From: Hydractinia symbiolongicarpus
Lineage: Eukaryota; Cnidaria; Hydrozoa; Anthoathecata; Hydractiniidae
Assembly: GCF_029227915.1 (NCBI RefSeq)
Contig: NC_079882.1
Coordinates: 13,292,501-13,356,500 of the forward strand
Direction of reading: 5' to 3'
Length of the DNA: 64,000 nucleotides
Shown: one piece after another, positions 62,301-63,396 of the stretch
How positions within the stretch are numbered: position 1 is the stretch's first letter
How the letters are laid out: each line of letters begins with the position of its first letter
The notes under the pieces: generated by a model
Database searches by the model: none
What the model was told of the DNA's origin: nothing
Seen by the model: the letters and a program-made list of their open reading frames with translations, nothing else
Made by a program: the position numbers and the translations under genes

Positions 62301-63107
62301 ATTGCGTCATCAAAAATTTTAAACAACAGTACCTCCTAAAACGTTCCTCGAAAGAAAATAATCCTATGCATTATTTTAATCAGCGCTTCATGGCCTATGC
62401 AGTAGAAGTATTGGCTAAATTAATATCTAACAAGGAAACCCCTTGCAGTTTCTAACACCTGTTCCAAATAGATTCTGGATAGCTTGAAAAAGGTAAATAT
62501 AAGGCAAATGTTTTTCAGTTTTTTAATCCAAATTTACTATTTTGTTGACTAAACCAATGCACTTCTTCCCTCTCCGTGAATATATGAATGTAAAAAGAAA
62601 AGTCAATTATCTATGGACTGCTGATGTTATTATAAATATTTAAGTCAATTCTCTTCTCCTTTGTTTGTCTTTCTAACTAAATTTTTTTAGCAATAATAAT
62701 TATGCGACTTGTTGTAAAATTCCATATGTAAAATAAGAAAGAATAACTTTTTTTAATACATGCAAAATTTTAATTTTTCCTAAGTAGAGAATTTTTGATT
62801 GAATTGATCATGTTAACAGATAAAATAACAGTCAATCACTATGCAATCTAAGACATGATCTGTTAGATTTCTCAAACAGAATGATCCTCATTGATCTCGC
62901 AAGTAAGAATGGCATAAAATAAATATAATTTTAATTGCTAGCTTTGTCAAGTCGAACATCATTGTTTATGTCTTGTATGTTATTTACAGAATATTCAAGT
63001 AACAGCTTCTACACCTTCAAGCATTGCAGTTAAATTGGAAACAGGAGAAATATCGTTGGTGTTGTCTAATAAGAATCCTGCATCTTCAGTTTTGAAATCA
63101 CCAGACT
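4940..63107 (+). CDS. BLTP1: BLTP1 (KIAA1109/tweek/lpd-3/Csf1 family), 37 internal exons, partial at both ends
   Basis: This is a bridge-like lipid transfer protein, a very long repeating beta-groove rod that in other animals is anchored in the ER and moves phospholipid in bulk to partner membranes; it is needed for endocytosis, lipid supply and development. The 37 exons total 8,051 nt and every join keeps the frame across GT-AG introns. Recognisable landmarks occur in the same order as in the human protein as I remember it: VDGLAIFKWW near the N-terminus, FEFHLFNRSDLY across exons 2-3, GQGFVVLQ, the TYGPWIDKQRD join of exons 9-10, TKRLWFLW with CGCVGGCNFFG in exon 19, ALARQW in exon 26, TLYDWMS in exon 27, LVRLMLQI in exon 28, VDIPQNPGALR in exon 32, ALLPSLRVEYK in exon 33 and EQNLTTDLLNH in exon 35. 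The N-terminal membrane anchor and the C-terminal part lie outside the window. No stop or frameshift was seen, so the gene looks functional. Confidence 0.9.
5029..5589 (+). other. BLTP1 intron 1
   Basis: A 561-nt intron. It holds a 78-codon antisense frame (5364-5128), Ser-rich then Lys-rich, that I do not recognise, and a C-run with GCCCCTGGGGGC palindrome (5461-5512). No other feature seen. Confidence 0.6.
5590..5659 (+). CDS. BLTP1: BLTP1 exon 2
   Basis: A 70-nt exon between CATTTAG and GTGCAC. It enters with two bases completing the codon left by exon 1 and encodes LQLNGFEFHLFN, a strongly conserved beta-strand pair. It leaves two bases of an Arg codon that exon 3 completes. Confidence 0.85.
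5929..7080. mobile_element. Palindrome-rich non-autonomous element, copy 1
   Basis: This 1.15-kb segment has the same layout as 28358-29549. Each has flanks dense in GTTATAACGC and related half-palindromes and a tandem array in the middle, and the right end reads as an inverted version of the left end in copy 2. The left border is set by similarity to copy 2 and is less certain than the right (CCATGTCACAATT at 7080). There is no coding potential. Confidence 0.7.
6231..6560 (+). repeat. Tandem array, about 52-54 bp period
   Basis: About six units built on TTTTCATGATTTTTAAACGA, TCTACGGCGATCTTTTT and CGATTTCTACGATCCTG, with scattered substitutions. The same array occurs in copy 2 of the element around 28790-29170. 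Confidence 0.8.
7200..9450 (-). mobile_element. Degraded LINE (CR1/Jockey-like non-LTR retrotransposon)
   Basis: Antisense translation gives endonuclease blocks near 9400-9320 (ICESKLDQSL, then an R-D-R-N-K block), the linker frame 8920-8720 (HMPLKQKIVRNNYA), the reverse transcriptase block SGVPQGSIL near 8018-7990, a decayed catalytic box FPDDMN (expected YADD) near 7955, and tail blocks FNYCP near 7610 and LLTEVYKTK near 7460. Stops occur throughout, so it is dead. It lies opposite to BLTP1. Confidence 0.78.
10627..10650 (+). repeat. 24-nt direct repeat, left copy
   Basis: GTGAGTGTTTATAGGGCAAG and four more bases, differing at one position from 11918-11941, which forms the start of BLTP1 intron 3. 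Confidence 0.85.
10681..11750. mobile_element. TTAA-flanked TIR element (non-autonomous)
   Basis: TTAATTAGTTGTTCTACGGGC at 10681-10701 is the exact inverse of 11730-11750. Taking TTAA as the target duplication leaves 17-bp TIRs starting TTAGTTGTTC, as in piggyBac and Kolobok groups. The interior is AT-rich with three GGTGTTACGACAA-like boxes (near 10786, 11187, 11309) and no transposase. A related end, GTAAAACAACTAATTAA, lies near 31932-31948. Confidence 0.75.
11865..11917 (+). CDS. BLTP1: BLTP1 exon 3
   Basis: A 53-nt exon after TTTGTAG and before GTAAGT. Its first base completes Arg, giving the family's N-R-S-D-L-Y across the junction. A 6.2-kb intron precedes it. Its donor region is echoed upstream at 10627-10650 (see findings). 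Confidence 0.82.
11918..11941 (+). repeat. 24-nt direct repeat, right copy, containing the exon 3 donor
   Basis: GTAAGTGTTTATAGGGCAAG and four more bases. Its first six bases are the 5' splice site of BLTP1 exon 3. Confidence 0.85.
11992..12046 (+). CDS. BLTP1: BLTP1 exon 4
   Basis: A 55-nt exon between TTTTTTTAG and GTATGT. It encodes a polar linker (RKSVLSLDVLKQNGKD), a variable region in the family. I chose it because it alone bridges the phases of exons 3 and 5; the neighbouring introns are only 74 and 76 nt. Confidence 0.75.
12123..12195 (+). CDS. BLTP1: BLTP1 exon 5
   Basis: A 73-nt exon after AATTTAG and before GTAAGT, encoding RSWQDLFPLVNINIRS. It corresponds to the human stretch with SSWRSLIPVIKVNV and ends in phase 0. 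Confidence 0.85.
12391..12477 (+). CDS. BLTP1: BLTP1 exon 6
   Basis: An 87-nt exon after TTTTTTGCAG and before GTATGT. It encodes GKLAIGNRLL followed by a strand that aligns with the human GRLAFGNHYQ region. Confidence 0.87.
12759..12862 (+). CDS. BLTP1: BLTP1 exon 7
   Basis: A 104-nt exon after TTCTTTAG and before GTAAGT. It encodes PSSLDHYTHFLQSK and DDVRVLLSRSPGY, matching the human segment PSSHLDQFMH and LENVRVML. It ends in phase 2, joining exon 8 over a 5.2-kb intron. Confidence 0.88.
15823..16050 (+). repeat. Dispersed repeat, copy 1
   Basis: It begins GGAGACTCATCAGACAAAAT and continues through TCTTACACAAGAAATCCAGC and a CGGAGCATGGATGAAGC stretch. The same order occurs at 25135-25530 with about 190 extra bases in the middle. 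Translation gives a short open frame with no recognised domain. Confidence 0.75.
17201..17244. repeat. Perfect hairpin, 20-bp stem, 4-nt loop
   Basis: CACCATAACTAACCCTGGAA, loop TATT, then its exact reverse complement. It lies inside an intron with no obvious larger element around it. Confidence 0.9.
18073..18152 (+). CDS. BLTP1: BLTP1 exon 8
   Basis: An 80-nt exon encoding SPKYMGQGFVVLQAG and YYQDEP, nearly the same as the family's MGEGFVVMQ and YYMDEPGLVP. It is flanked by TTTTAG and GTATGC. Confidence 0.92.
18221..18338 (+). CDS. BLTP1: BLTP1 exon 9
   Basis: A 118-nt exon after a 68-nt intron. It encodes GLVPVGTGD, then TITYGPWIDKQ, the conserved YGPWADRQRD block that finishes in exon 10. 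Confidence 0.93.
18412..18568 (+). CDS. BLTP1: BLTP1 exon 10
   Basis: A 157-nt exon encoding RDAIQKYFLPSNFQ and DATTIDLLFSKNE, both diagnostic for the family. The donor GTGCTC is a weak match to consensus. Confidence 0.92.
18569..19012 (+). other. BLTP1 intron 10
   Basis: A 444-nt AT-rich intron. Open frames on both strands here are short and without motifs; nothing else seen. Confidence 0.75.
19013..19183 (+). CDS. BLTP1: BLTP1 exon 11
   Basis: A 171-nt exon with NEYGYTSNIVAHLHQMEVST and SMQCRRLLECEM, matching human ENGYTPAIKGQLLHVDATT and SMQYRTLLEAEM. The acceptor is GTCAAAG, with a poor pyrimidine tract. Confidence 0.9.
19184..20080 (+). other. BLTP1 intron 11
   Basis: An 897-nt intron with a short CAA run (near 19747-19766) and a GT-rich stretch near 19890-19945. 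No gene or element recognised. Confidence 0.75.
20081..20198 (+). CDS. BLTP1: BLTP1 exon 12
   Basis: A 118-nt exon encoding PRMWNHFQHWTCELWLFKTT, matching the human PRIWNMPQTWQCELEVYKAT stretch. Donor GTAAGT. Confidence 0.9.
20277..20429 (+). CDS. BLTP1: BLTP1 exon 13
   Basis: A 153-nt exon with NDWSVITPPDIATFVPYEWE and NKHNWIDCT. The FVPYTWNF and HNWIDC signatures are highly conserved in the family. Confidence 0.93.
20501..21069 (+). CDS. BLTP1: BLTP1 exon 14
   Basis: A 569-nt exon encoding GEALDVNFLLPFTHFMPKT, a serine-rich variable part, SGWIDVWSVP with a YHPIP motif, and FWRQFFTGFK at the end. These match the human GETLNIDFSLPFTDFVPAT, ECWTVP and WHPIYP blocks. Confidence 0.93.
21164..21346 (+). 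CDS. BLTP1: BLTP1 exon 15
   Basis: A 183-nt exon encoding NNYFGVDQVMQEF and VRPLEANITIVLFDVQAELT, matching ENYFGED and LRPWDITVLVNLYKVHGRL. The donor is the non-consensus GTCAGA. Confidence 0.88.
22275..22882. mobile_element. Fold-back element (MITE-like)
   Basis: Outer ends AAGAGTCTTTTATCAAC (left) and, inverted, AAGAGTCTTTTTACCAAC (right). An inner pair of arms, 22346-22430 and 22635-22729, share AGTAGTAACAATTGGTTTTG, TTTCCTGTGTTTCTTGTTTT and TTCAAGATATTGATT in opposite directions. There is no coding capacity, and no clear target duplication was found. Confidence 0.68.
23074..23161. repeat. Imperfect hairpin, arms of about 37 bp
   Basis: The left arm AACTGTTTTGTTAATCTGC plus CTGAGAAATATTACC pairs with a right arm reading, inverted, AACTGTTTTATTACTTGC plus CTGAAAAATATTACC. 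It is probably a very short MITE. Confidence 0.65.
23925..24059 (+). CDS. BLTP1: BLTP1 exon 16
   Basis: A 135-nt exon after AATAG encoding CITFEIHKVFQETRLQLITS, matching the human LCFEMKKGFRETMLQLILS. The donor is GTCAGA, as for exon 15. Confidence 0.9.
24133..24303 (+). CDS. BLTP1: BLTP1 exon 17
   Basis: A 171-nt exon with LSLSSLQFRGHAMFSDKD and LGSDTIEYAWLMEIQCG, matching LSGLQLRAHAMFSAEG and LGSDSLEYAWLIDVQAG. Ends exactly at the family's P-Q before a conserved intron. Confidence 0.94.
24675..26640. mobile_element. AATACGAAAT-family TIR element, copy 1 (TSD AATT)
   Basis: The left end GTGGCGCTCTCTAGGAAAAT pairs with a right end reading, inverted, GCGACGCTCTCTAGGAAAAT, and both sides are flanked by AATT (24671-24674 and 26641-26644). 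Inside each end are many short inverted units around TTTTTAAAAATACG and TACGAAATTCGTA. The 2-kb interior holds a nested copy of the dispersed repeat (25135-25530) and no transposase. Confidence 0.82.
25135..25530 (+). repeat. Dispersed repeat, copy 2
   Basis: It starts with GGAGACTCGTCAGACAAAAT and ends near the CGATGGAGCATGGATAAAGC stretch, matching 15823-16050. About 190 bases between the two matching halves (roughly 25206-25397) are absent from copy 1. Confidence 0.72.
28103..28345 (+). CDS. BLTP1: BLTP1 exon 18
   Basis: A 243-nt exon encoding LYKLLSWSETFLLH, a cysteine-containing stretch, and KYKMVRFAVESVNVFVVEVE, matching LACLLEWGQTFVFH and KYTMTRLAVDGADIYIVE. A repeat element begins only about a dozen bases past its donor. 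Confidence 0.92.
28358..29549. mobile_element. Palindrome-rich non-autonomous element, copy 2
   Basis: ATATGTGACATGGTTTGCGA at the left end is matched, inverted, by ATATGTGACATGTTTGCGAT at the right end. The interior has GTTATAACGC-type palindromes on both sides of a degenerate tandem array of about 53 bp period (near 28790-29170). Copy 1 is in the same orientation at 5929-7080. No target duplication is clear. Confidence 0.8.
31333..31376 (-). repeat. Penelope-type 3' tail-like motif
   Basis: Antisense reading gives GGCCGGAAGACCCGGGCCAA followed by AACGTCGG, a small stem followed by an AAAACGTCGG end. It resembles the end of the window (63968-64000), where the stem is followed by CGAAACGTCG. 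No coding sequence is attached. Confidence 0.4.
32061..32881. mobile_element. AATACGAAAT-family TIR element, copy 2 (TSD ATTT)
   Basis: GTGATGCTGTCTAGGAAAAT at the left and, inverted, GTGATGCTCTCTAGGAAAAT at the right, flanked by ATTT on both sides (32057-32060 and 32882-32885). The sub-terminal parts are the same mosaic of short AATACG inverted units as in copy 1. The middle is a minisatellite instead of the long interior of copy 1. Confidence 0.85.
32209..32477 (+). repeat. Minisatellite, about 53 bp period, inside TIR element copy 2
   Basis: About five units built on AAGTTGCCATATTTCAC, TCTAAAATGACGAGAAAACG and TCCCTGTGAAGCTCT. The first unit is disturbed by a short ATAATCGTAATCGT run. The array is bordered by AGCCAATTAAA on both sides (near 32170 and 32483). 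Confidence 0.82.
33040..33730 (-). pseudogene. Ty3/gypsy integrase remnant
   Basis: Antisense translation in several frames shows, in order, a zinc-binding part with HLGLDRV and LAKQRFYW near 33610-33560, the core start GYEYVLMICDHFTRFTQAIG near 33360 with the first catalytic Asp, LFKQLHELSGVK near 33220, and RQVEMINCIFINMLK near 33160 with the catalytic Glu. Stops and shifts separate the blocks. No LTRs were found. Confidence 0.72.
35118..35760 (+). CDS. BLTP1: BLTP1 exon 19
   Basis: A 643-nt exon after a 6.8-kb intron. It carries VIRQYIQQ, the HDMETKRLWFLWNADEL motif and CGCVGGCNFFGSNKNGVKFF, equivalent to VRQYIEQ, HDARTKRLWFLWPDD and CGCLGGCRFFGG. The 3' half is serine-rich and poorly conserved. 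Confidence 0.94.
35898..36117 (+). CDS. BLTP1: BLTP1 exon 20
   Basis: A 220-nt exon in the disordered, Ser/His-rich region of the protein. It keeps phase between exons 19 and 21 (enters with 2 nt, leaves 2 nt). No strong homology block, so it rests on frame and splice sites. Confidence 0.82.
36408..36660 (+). CDS. BLTP1: BLTP1 exon 21
   Basis: A 253-nt exon encoding SESYVSAISSAEDFLQDK, similar to the human DSEAYFSAAEEFEP block, and then YSNYMQPLSCINW, similar to YQTYLTQFQVINW. Confidence 0.87.
36759..36913 (+). CDS. BLTP1: BLTP1 exon 22
   Basis: A 155-nt exon encoding PSIPNFNPNGQGKLPFVLVR and a Lys/Ser-rich tail. There is a possible donor inside (after CTGGTCAG), but only the longer form keeps the frame to exon 23. 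Confidence 0.8.
36914..37828 (+). other. BLTP1 intron 22
   Basis: A 915-nt AT-rich intron; a short ATAATGATGTTATAATGAG cluster near 37640 is all I see. Confidence 0.75.
37829..37930 (+). CDS. BLTP1: BLTP1 exon 23
   Basis: A 102-nt exon encoding LSITVTPLMIQALD, matching the human VDVVLTPLVAEALDRYIEA segment. Donor GTAAGT. Confidence 0.9.
38039..39473 (+). CDS. BLTP1: BLTP1 exon 24 (largest)
   Basis: A 1,435-nt exon. It begins RYMSSLK, then has NLTVAVQVPEIDLVFFQIVS (human VSIPKVNLCLLQASV), a long weakly conserved middle, an acidic patch (DDADMSEEGENED) followed by a Lys-rich stretch, and ends with IKTIWINLAAPTHLRN and a LVPALSCWMLPMID block equal to IKEIWFSFAAPTNVR and VGAWLVPIDQL. Open over its whole length. 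Confidence 0.95.
39557..39725 (+). CDS. BLTP1: BLTP1 exon 25
   Basis: A 169-nt exon after TTTCTAG encoding NNLSKFLQEDYSSQLISVIR and a GHRLINLQEAL stretch, equivalent to the human TKVARFLQENPSCLLCNIL region. Confidence 0.88.
39726..40666 (+). other. BLTP1 intron 25
   Basis: A 941-nt intron with nothing recognised. Confidence 0.75.
40667..40891 (+). CDS. BLTP1: BLTP1 exon 26
   Basis: A 225-nt exon whose start GIFALARQWKCIF matches KKGLVALARQWMKFI. The remainder is charged and variable. Donor GTGAGT. Confidence 0.9.
40892..41253 (+). other. BLTP1 intron 26
   Basis: A 362-nt intron with nothing recognised. Confidence 0.75.
41254..41511 (+). CDS. BLTP1: BLTP1 exon 27
   Basis: A 258-nt exon with EHEMLLSSSSESESE and TLYDWMSKSP. 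These match the human EHTMLLEG and SFYNWMSNA patches within the disordered region. Confidence 0.9.
41589..42209 (+). CDS. BLTP1: BLTP1 exon 28
   Basis: A 621-nt exon containing MQLARATEVFASLL, HAFELKRLQLVLQS, IHQHLNFALVRLMLQI and MPKCWRNMFNVMKLYTML, equivalent to VQLADAQVVFKPLL, SISQHVDMALVRLIHQF and CWQNMYKLLNFYSL. Donor GTACTT is weak. Confidence 0.93.
42210..42576 (+). other. BLTP1 intron 28
   Basis: A 367-nt intron with a weak donor (GTACTT). A short antisense frame here has no motif. Confidence 0.75.
42577..42858 (+). CDS. BLTP1: BLTP1 exon 29
   Basis: A 282-nt exon with TLFITATAVLKKVKLTANIS and GLQLDFEMRRMNGTY, matching the human TLIVFGIGMVNRTHLEADIG and GLTMESELKRIHGS. Donor GTTTGG. 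Confidence 0.9.
42859..44084 (+). other. BLTP1 intron 29
   Basis: A 1.2-kb intron, AT-rich, with no element or gene that I can identify. Confidence 0.7.
44085..44166 (+). CDS. BLTP1: BLTP1 exon 30
   Basis: An 82-nt exon encoding VHMEKLKICLIESVKPF, equivalent to AHIGGVNIVLLEGITPN. Phase 2 at both borders. Confidence 0.85.
44330..44396 (+). repeat. (GTT)n microsatellite in intron 30
   Basis: About 22 GTT/TTG triplets with two GCT interruptions. On the other strand it reads as a poly-Asn frame, which is an artefact. Intron 30 (44167-44616) holds nothing else. Confidence 0.95.
44617..44667 (+). CDS. BLTP1: BLTP1 exon 31 (smallest)
   Basis: A 51-nt exon after CTTTTTTGCAG and before GTTTGT, encoding TDNSNHLPPHSPALKISR. 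It is variable in sequence and supported by splice sites and by exact phase fit to exons 30 and 32. Confidence 0.75.
44668..45242 (+). other. BLTP1 intron 31
   Basis: A 575-nt intron with nothing recognised. Confidence 0.75.
45243..45458 (+). CDS. BLTP1: BLTP1 exon 32
   Basis: A 216-nt exon with SLLFIGPIAVDIPQNPGALR and IVSRFTNRLQKHF, the counterpart of VFKVGAISINIPQHPATLHS and MMVRSSHQLSKQI. Confidence 0.93.
45600..45753 (+). CDS. BLTP1: BLTP1 exon 33
   Basis: A 154-nt exon encoding VSVNISATFRISSSSILCSA and ALLPSLRVEYK, matching GIAIGAALLPSLKAEYKM. Confidence 0.92.
45845..45934 (+). CDS. BLTP1: BLTP1 exon 34
   Basis: A 90-nt exon encoding SGYGSMDGKAKFYFQLKSHV, equal in position to the human SHGMTGAQTRFTFELPNHRL. 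Confidence 0.9.
45935..47794 (+). other. BLTP1 intron 34
   Basis: A 1.9-kb intron. A dispersed repeat lies at 46793-46905, and a TGTTACAGATACACAGACAC motif followed by ATTATTATAGAGATT at 47060-47107 resembles a MITE end also seen near 18012-18054. The rest is plain. Confidence 0.65.
46793..46905 (+). repeat. Dispersed repeat 'GACCCAGG...GGTCC', copy 1
   Basis: It shares GACCCAGGCTTGG, a TTACCCAAGTTGGTCC stretch, GGTCCCT and TTTCCAAGTTAT, in that order, with 49051-49148. Confidence 0.65.
47795..48019 (+). CDS. BLTP1: BLTP1 exon 35
   Basis: A 225-nt exon with LPQIKINGHYLE and NIERLEQNLTTDLLNHIIFL, matching LPPVTMSGKYIME and EHNLTTDLLNHLVFVQKVF. Confidence 0.95.
48161..48283 (+). CDS. BLTP1: BLTP1 exon 36
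   Basis: A 123-nt exon encoding EVSDVMKDIETNEPVPLWK and LPMIYSIQVTLQ, matching EVNEVIQKV, PIPLWN and KILLYSLNLQFK. The next intron is 14.7 kb. Confidence 0.94.
49051..49148 (+). repeat. Dispersed repeat 'GACCCAGG...GGTCC', copy 2
   Basis: Matches 46793-46905 in the same orientation, with several substitutions and small gaps. Confidence 0.65.
49216..49577. mobile_element. MITE, 362 bp, 17-bp TIR
   Basis: TCAGGCCTATCAATAAG at the left end is exactly inverted at the right end, and TCAT flanks both sides (49212-49215 and 49578-49581). Internal GGGGGAGCAATTAATGGCTC and its inverse extend the symmetry. There is no coding capacity. Confidence 0.85.
51252..52869 (+). repeat. Left TIR of the virus-like element, split by a transposon
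   Basis: The repeat is in two pieces, 51252-51327 and 52682-52869, together 264 bp, matching the right TIR in inverse orientation. It contains two direct copies of CGCTTCTCTAGAGAT (near 51278 and 52703) and runs of CAGAATCTGACAG-like units at its inner end. Confidence 0.88.
51328..52679. mobile_element. DNA transposon nested in the left TIR (TSD TA)
   Basis: The ends CCATATTTTCCGGTATATAA and, inverted, CCGCATTTTCCGGTATATAA are followed by CCCGC/CCCAC. Sub-terminal GCGGGTTATA motifs recur at both ends. TA (51326-51327 and 52680-52681) flanks it, and removing one TA restores the sequence seen in the right TIR. There is no transposase in the 1,352 bp, so it is non-autonomous. Confidence 0.88.
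52942..53419 (+). pseudogene. Protein with 24-residue tandem repeats (DUF4116-like), frameshifted
   Basis: About six repeat units of about 72 bp, each with a pattern such as KTQEMCNIAVMDNPLVLKYI followed by PE/PD and a hydrophobic residue; the Met-Cys and the Pro-Asp are the most constant. Such repeats occur in DUF4116-type proteins of viruses and bacteria. Compared with its own other units, the frame is lost by a short deletion near 53123 and again near 53252. It is the first gene, starting about 70 nt inside the left TIR. Its function is unknown. Confidence 0.75.
53567..53800 (+). CDS. Small membrane protein of the virus-like element
   Basis: An intact 77-codon frame. Residues about 7-33 form one hydrophobic segment (FFSSVVVCVGLYMPIMIAGL), then a Glu/Lys-rich stretch, then a second moderately hydrophobic part ending GANVGGNLW. 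I do not recognise the family. It lies between the repeat protein and the broken gene at 53922, same strand. Confidence 0.5.
   Translation: MNAKIIKDMVELFFSSVVVCVGLYMPIMIAGLVIEKEEKKAEVGEEEKIDKTMKEQAMIVNFYLMSMIGANVGGNLW
53922..54308 (+). pseudogene. Unrecognised 128-residue protein with an in-frame stop
   Basis: The frame starts at ATG 53922 and is interrupted by TAG at 53964-53966, then stays open to 54308. The part after the stop is acidic, then has YPEWLEKYDEIMKKVEDLEG, probably a helix. The frame continuity across the stop suggests one substitution in a once intact gene. Function not known. Confidence 0.55.
54346..54481 (+). pseudogene. Cysteine-rich fragment (possible zinc ribbon)
   Basis: A short frame without a start codon, containing SCECTAIIKIGSIYRQGRNY and then CLEKCKYKEV. 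The two Cys pairs suggest a metal-binding ribbon. Probably the remnant of a small gene of the element. Confidence 0.4.
54533..54776 (+). pseudogene. SAP-like small protein, frameshifted
   Basis: The first frame (54533-54685) starts MKALRKEAKLMKIPTYSTLN and continues KEDLVEAI, resembling SAP/Rho-N-type helical nucleic-acid-binding motifs. The alternative frames downstream carry a YCKPC pair and then an acidic tail ending near 54776, so the gene appears to have lost its frame twice. Confidence 0.45.
54847..55395 (-). CDS. Unrecognised 182-residue protein, intact, divergent from the capsid candidate
   Basis: Open from the start codon at 55395-55393 to 54847. It has a mixed alpha/beta composition without signal or membrane segment; LNNGDCRLHGNDGFKVVINP and YYMTNVYQILSLICPQL are notable stretches. 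It is one of few intact genes here. Its ATG is separated by 5 nt from the ATG of the opposite gene, so the two probably share a promoter region that overlaps their coding starts. I cannot assign a function; PolB elements usually have a minor capsid and a protease, and I see no match to either. Confidence 0.6.
   Translation of the reverse strand: MEQLYITDSDRFLTMTSGSALKSISIRGAWFNLCNDNDFTIRKAESNQLVNLIRIMKGLYKIEDLSAIISKQVNGKVEIFVLNNGDCRLHGNDGFKVVINPSLQKLIDGKNYTKGDYDVYYMTNVYQILSLICPQLDEDDACLMVKKQKFLLYCPPKSLIIGEICSLRFRDSNLLSIERVDR
55401..56518 (+). pseudogene. Large structural-type protein (capsid candidate), frameshifted
   Basis: Three overlapping frames (55401-55829, 55947-56300, 56258-56518) look like one gene of about 370 codons with at least two frame losses, near 55830-55946 and near 56243. 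The first part is rich in aromatic residues and beta-type sequence (GWDGQALDYWNIQVNFAVHC), the second continues so, and the end has four 7-residue PKHEAIL-like units. Being the longest non-replication gene, it is a candidate for the capsid protein, but this is inference from size and place; no jelly-roll signature could be verified. Confidence 0.5.
56340..56435 (+). repeat. Four 21-nt coding repeats (PKHEAIL units)
   Basis: Units read PKHEAIL, PKHEAIL, PKHKTSF and PKHELLE. The DNA unit is CCTAAGCACGAGGCAATACT. It is likely a flexible tail of the protein. Confidence 0.85.
56526..57130 (-). pseudogene. Zinc-repeat protein with C-terminal HNH-type nuclease, frameshifted
   Basis: The start is placed at the Met of METTKK-like MEETKKCITC (57130). 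Then come Cys-pair units: CITCKQPSS, CCIKCLNG, CTRCPH, then in a new frame CEHQKERSLCKPCGG, CPICNPAGHL, a series typical of zinc-binding repeats in virus and transposon nucleases. The C-terminal part has WENYGKWHIDHKISLKY and later NTQPMWASENI, the His-Asp-His and Asn pattern of HNH endonucleases. Frame breaks occur near 56954 and 56740. It could act as a homing or resolving nuclease; it is not functional here. Confidence 0.68.
57232..57414 (-). pseudogene. 60-residue hydrophobic protein with an early stop
   Basis: The frame from ATG 57414 has TAA at codon 5, then is open to 57232. It contains LVSYTILLALGAKKMLGF, a probable membrane helix, and GLKLGGYMTGAILF. It lies between the nuclease and the next membrane-protein gene, same strand. 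The upstream Met plus preserved frame suggests a recent stop. Confidence 0.55.
57492..57788 (-). CDS. 98-residue single-pass membrane protein
   Basis: Intact. The N-terminal half is Lys-rich (VAAGKKLVEWNKKNKENLHK), then a Ser/Thr linker, then one membrane helix at about residues 70-87 (AMLGATAVTVIVIVGVGVWY) and a short basic tail. It sits just downstream of the gene starting at 58352, on the same strand. The role is unknown; such proteins may sit in an internal virion membrane. Confidence 0.65.
   Translation of the reverse strand: MSEEKQDPKQVITKKKNEGCVAAGKKLVEWNKKNKENLHKNKRESGQVPEGSTSTSTSASTSLSSKAMLGATAVTVIVIVGVGVWYKFFKQQQQPGKS
57807..58352 (-). CDS. 181-residue protein with N-terminal membrane anchor
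   Basis: Intact. Residues 2-25 (YILCIAIILPYLIIFYLFYK) form a signal anchor, followed by a charged helical region and a more hydrophobic C-terminal third (LYLAPVSLFCTIFTNLIG). It ends 18 nt before the next gene starts, so both may be on one transcript. Family not recognised. Confidence 0.6.
   Translation of the reverse strand: MYILCIAIILPYLIIFYLFYKFSAIIKKKTELNVFLNDIDTQKTEQDKRGYLRDNLSKIPSKTPWTVERLNRVSDNVINNRVNNKDMLSKISGVDNFENMMNELNSSYLIKNSASETIGNLAPDTNGHTSMEILGSHLYEKCGLYLAPVSLFCTIFTNLIGKPSIKLLKRDKLEKIMKLIF
58391..58473. terminator. Pair of short hairpins with T runs, flanking a GTT tract
   Basis: AACCCTCTGGGTT followed by TTTTT (near 58397-58415), and AACCCAAAGGGTT followed by nine T (near 58451-58473), separated by a (GTT)n-like tract. 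They lie between the membrane-protein gene and the polymerase gene. They look like hairpin transcript ends, as known for some giant viruses, but this is inference. Confidence 0.4.
58525..58554. terminator. Perfect 13-bp hairpin downstream of the polymerase gene
   Basis: TTGTGGTACCAGG, loop TAAG, then its exact reverse complement. It is about 220 nt past the polymerase stop on the minus strand, a fitting site for a hairpin-type transcript end. Confidence 0.45.
58777..61530 (-). pseudogene. polB: B-family DNA polymerase (protein-primed type) with N-terminal zinc finger, degraded
   Basis: Blocks in order from the N-terminus: MSFFRNAISAIYNAVSAP (61530), an acidic His-rich linker, frame 61240-60959, LPDWLRKKRC near 60820, a C2H2 finger CEVCGQLFTQACHLTWH near 60530, a DGYEPITKTVYEYHRCY segment near 60230 typical of a nuclease-like fold, exonuclease motifs ILFDFEAF (60050) and GFNSGKYDLNMIK (59720), motif B KLKGNSFYGK (59430) and motif C MGTDSTYF (59230). 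Motif A is not seen and the exonuclease end is almost fused to motif B, so several hundred bases are deleted. Motif C has Gly where the first catalytic Asp is expected. Multiple frameshifts. It would replicate the element. Confidence 0.85.
61612..61874 (-). repeat. Right TIR of the virus-like element
   Basis: A 263-bp repeat, uninterrupted, matching the two pieces of the left TIR inverted. It carries both CGCTTCTCTAGAGAT-type direct repeats (one as CACTTCTCTAGAGAT). The polymerase frame starts about 80 bp inside it. Confidence 0.9.
62990..63107 (+). CDS. BLTP1: BLTP1 exon 37 of the window
   Basis: A 118-nt exon after TATTTACAG, encoding NIQVTASTPSSIAVKLETGE and ISLVLSNKNP, equivalent to GIQVTATTPSMRAVRFETGL and IELELSNRLQ. 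It leaves phase 1 at a GTAAGT donor, so the gene continues past the window. Confidence 0.95.
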
Positions 63108-63358
63108 GTAAGTAGGAGTATAAAATTTCAGCTTATTTAATTTACAAATCATACTGCATCTATTTATTAATAACTGTATTCTGTATGTTTAAAATGGTTG
63201 CGTGCAGCTTTACATATTTCATCTATTGGCTATAATATTTTAAACTTTTGTTTTTATTTGGTAATTCGCATATAGTTTTACAAAAGACTTGAAGCCTGTG
63301 TTAAATTCTTTACAAAAGTCATGGGTAATTAACTTTTATTGTCTCCTCGATGCAGTTT

Positions 63359-63396
63359 CTTTGTCCGTGTACATGATGATATGTACACGGACAAAG
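63359..63396. repeat. Perfect hairpin, 16-bp stem
   Basis: CTTTGTCCGTGTACAT, loop GATGAT, then its exact reverse complement. Confidence 0.9.

Larger units (their letters stand above)
48284..62989 (+). other. BLTP1 intron 36 (14.7 kb)
   Basis: The largest intron of the window. It carries a repeat copy (49051-49148), a MITE (49216-49577), the virus-like element (51252-61874) with a nested transposon, and unrecognised AT-rich flanks (48284-49050, 49582-51251, 61875-62989). A small 12-bp-stem hairpin lies at 50196-50225. Confidence 0.85.
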
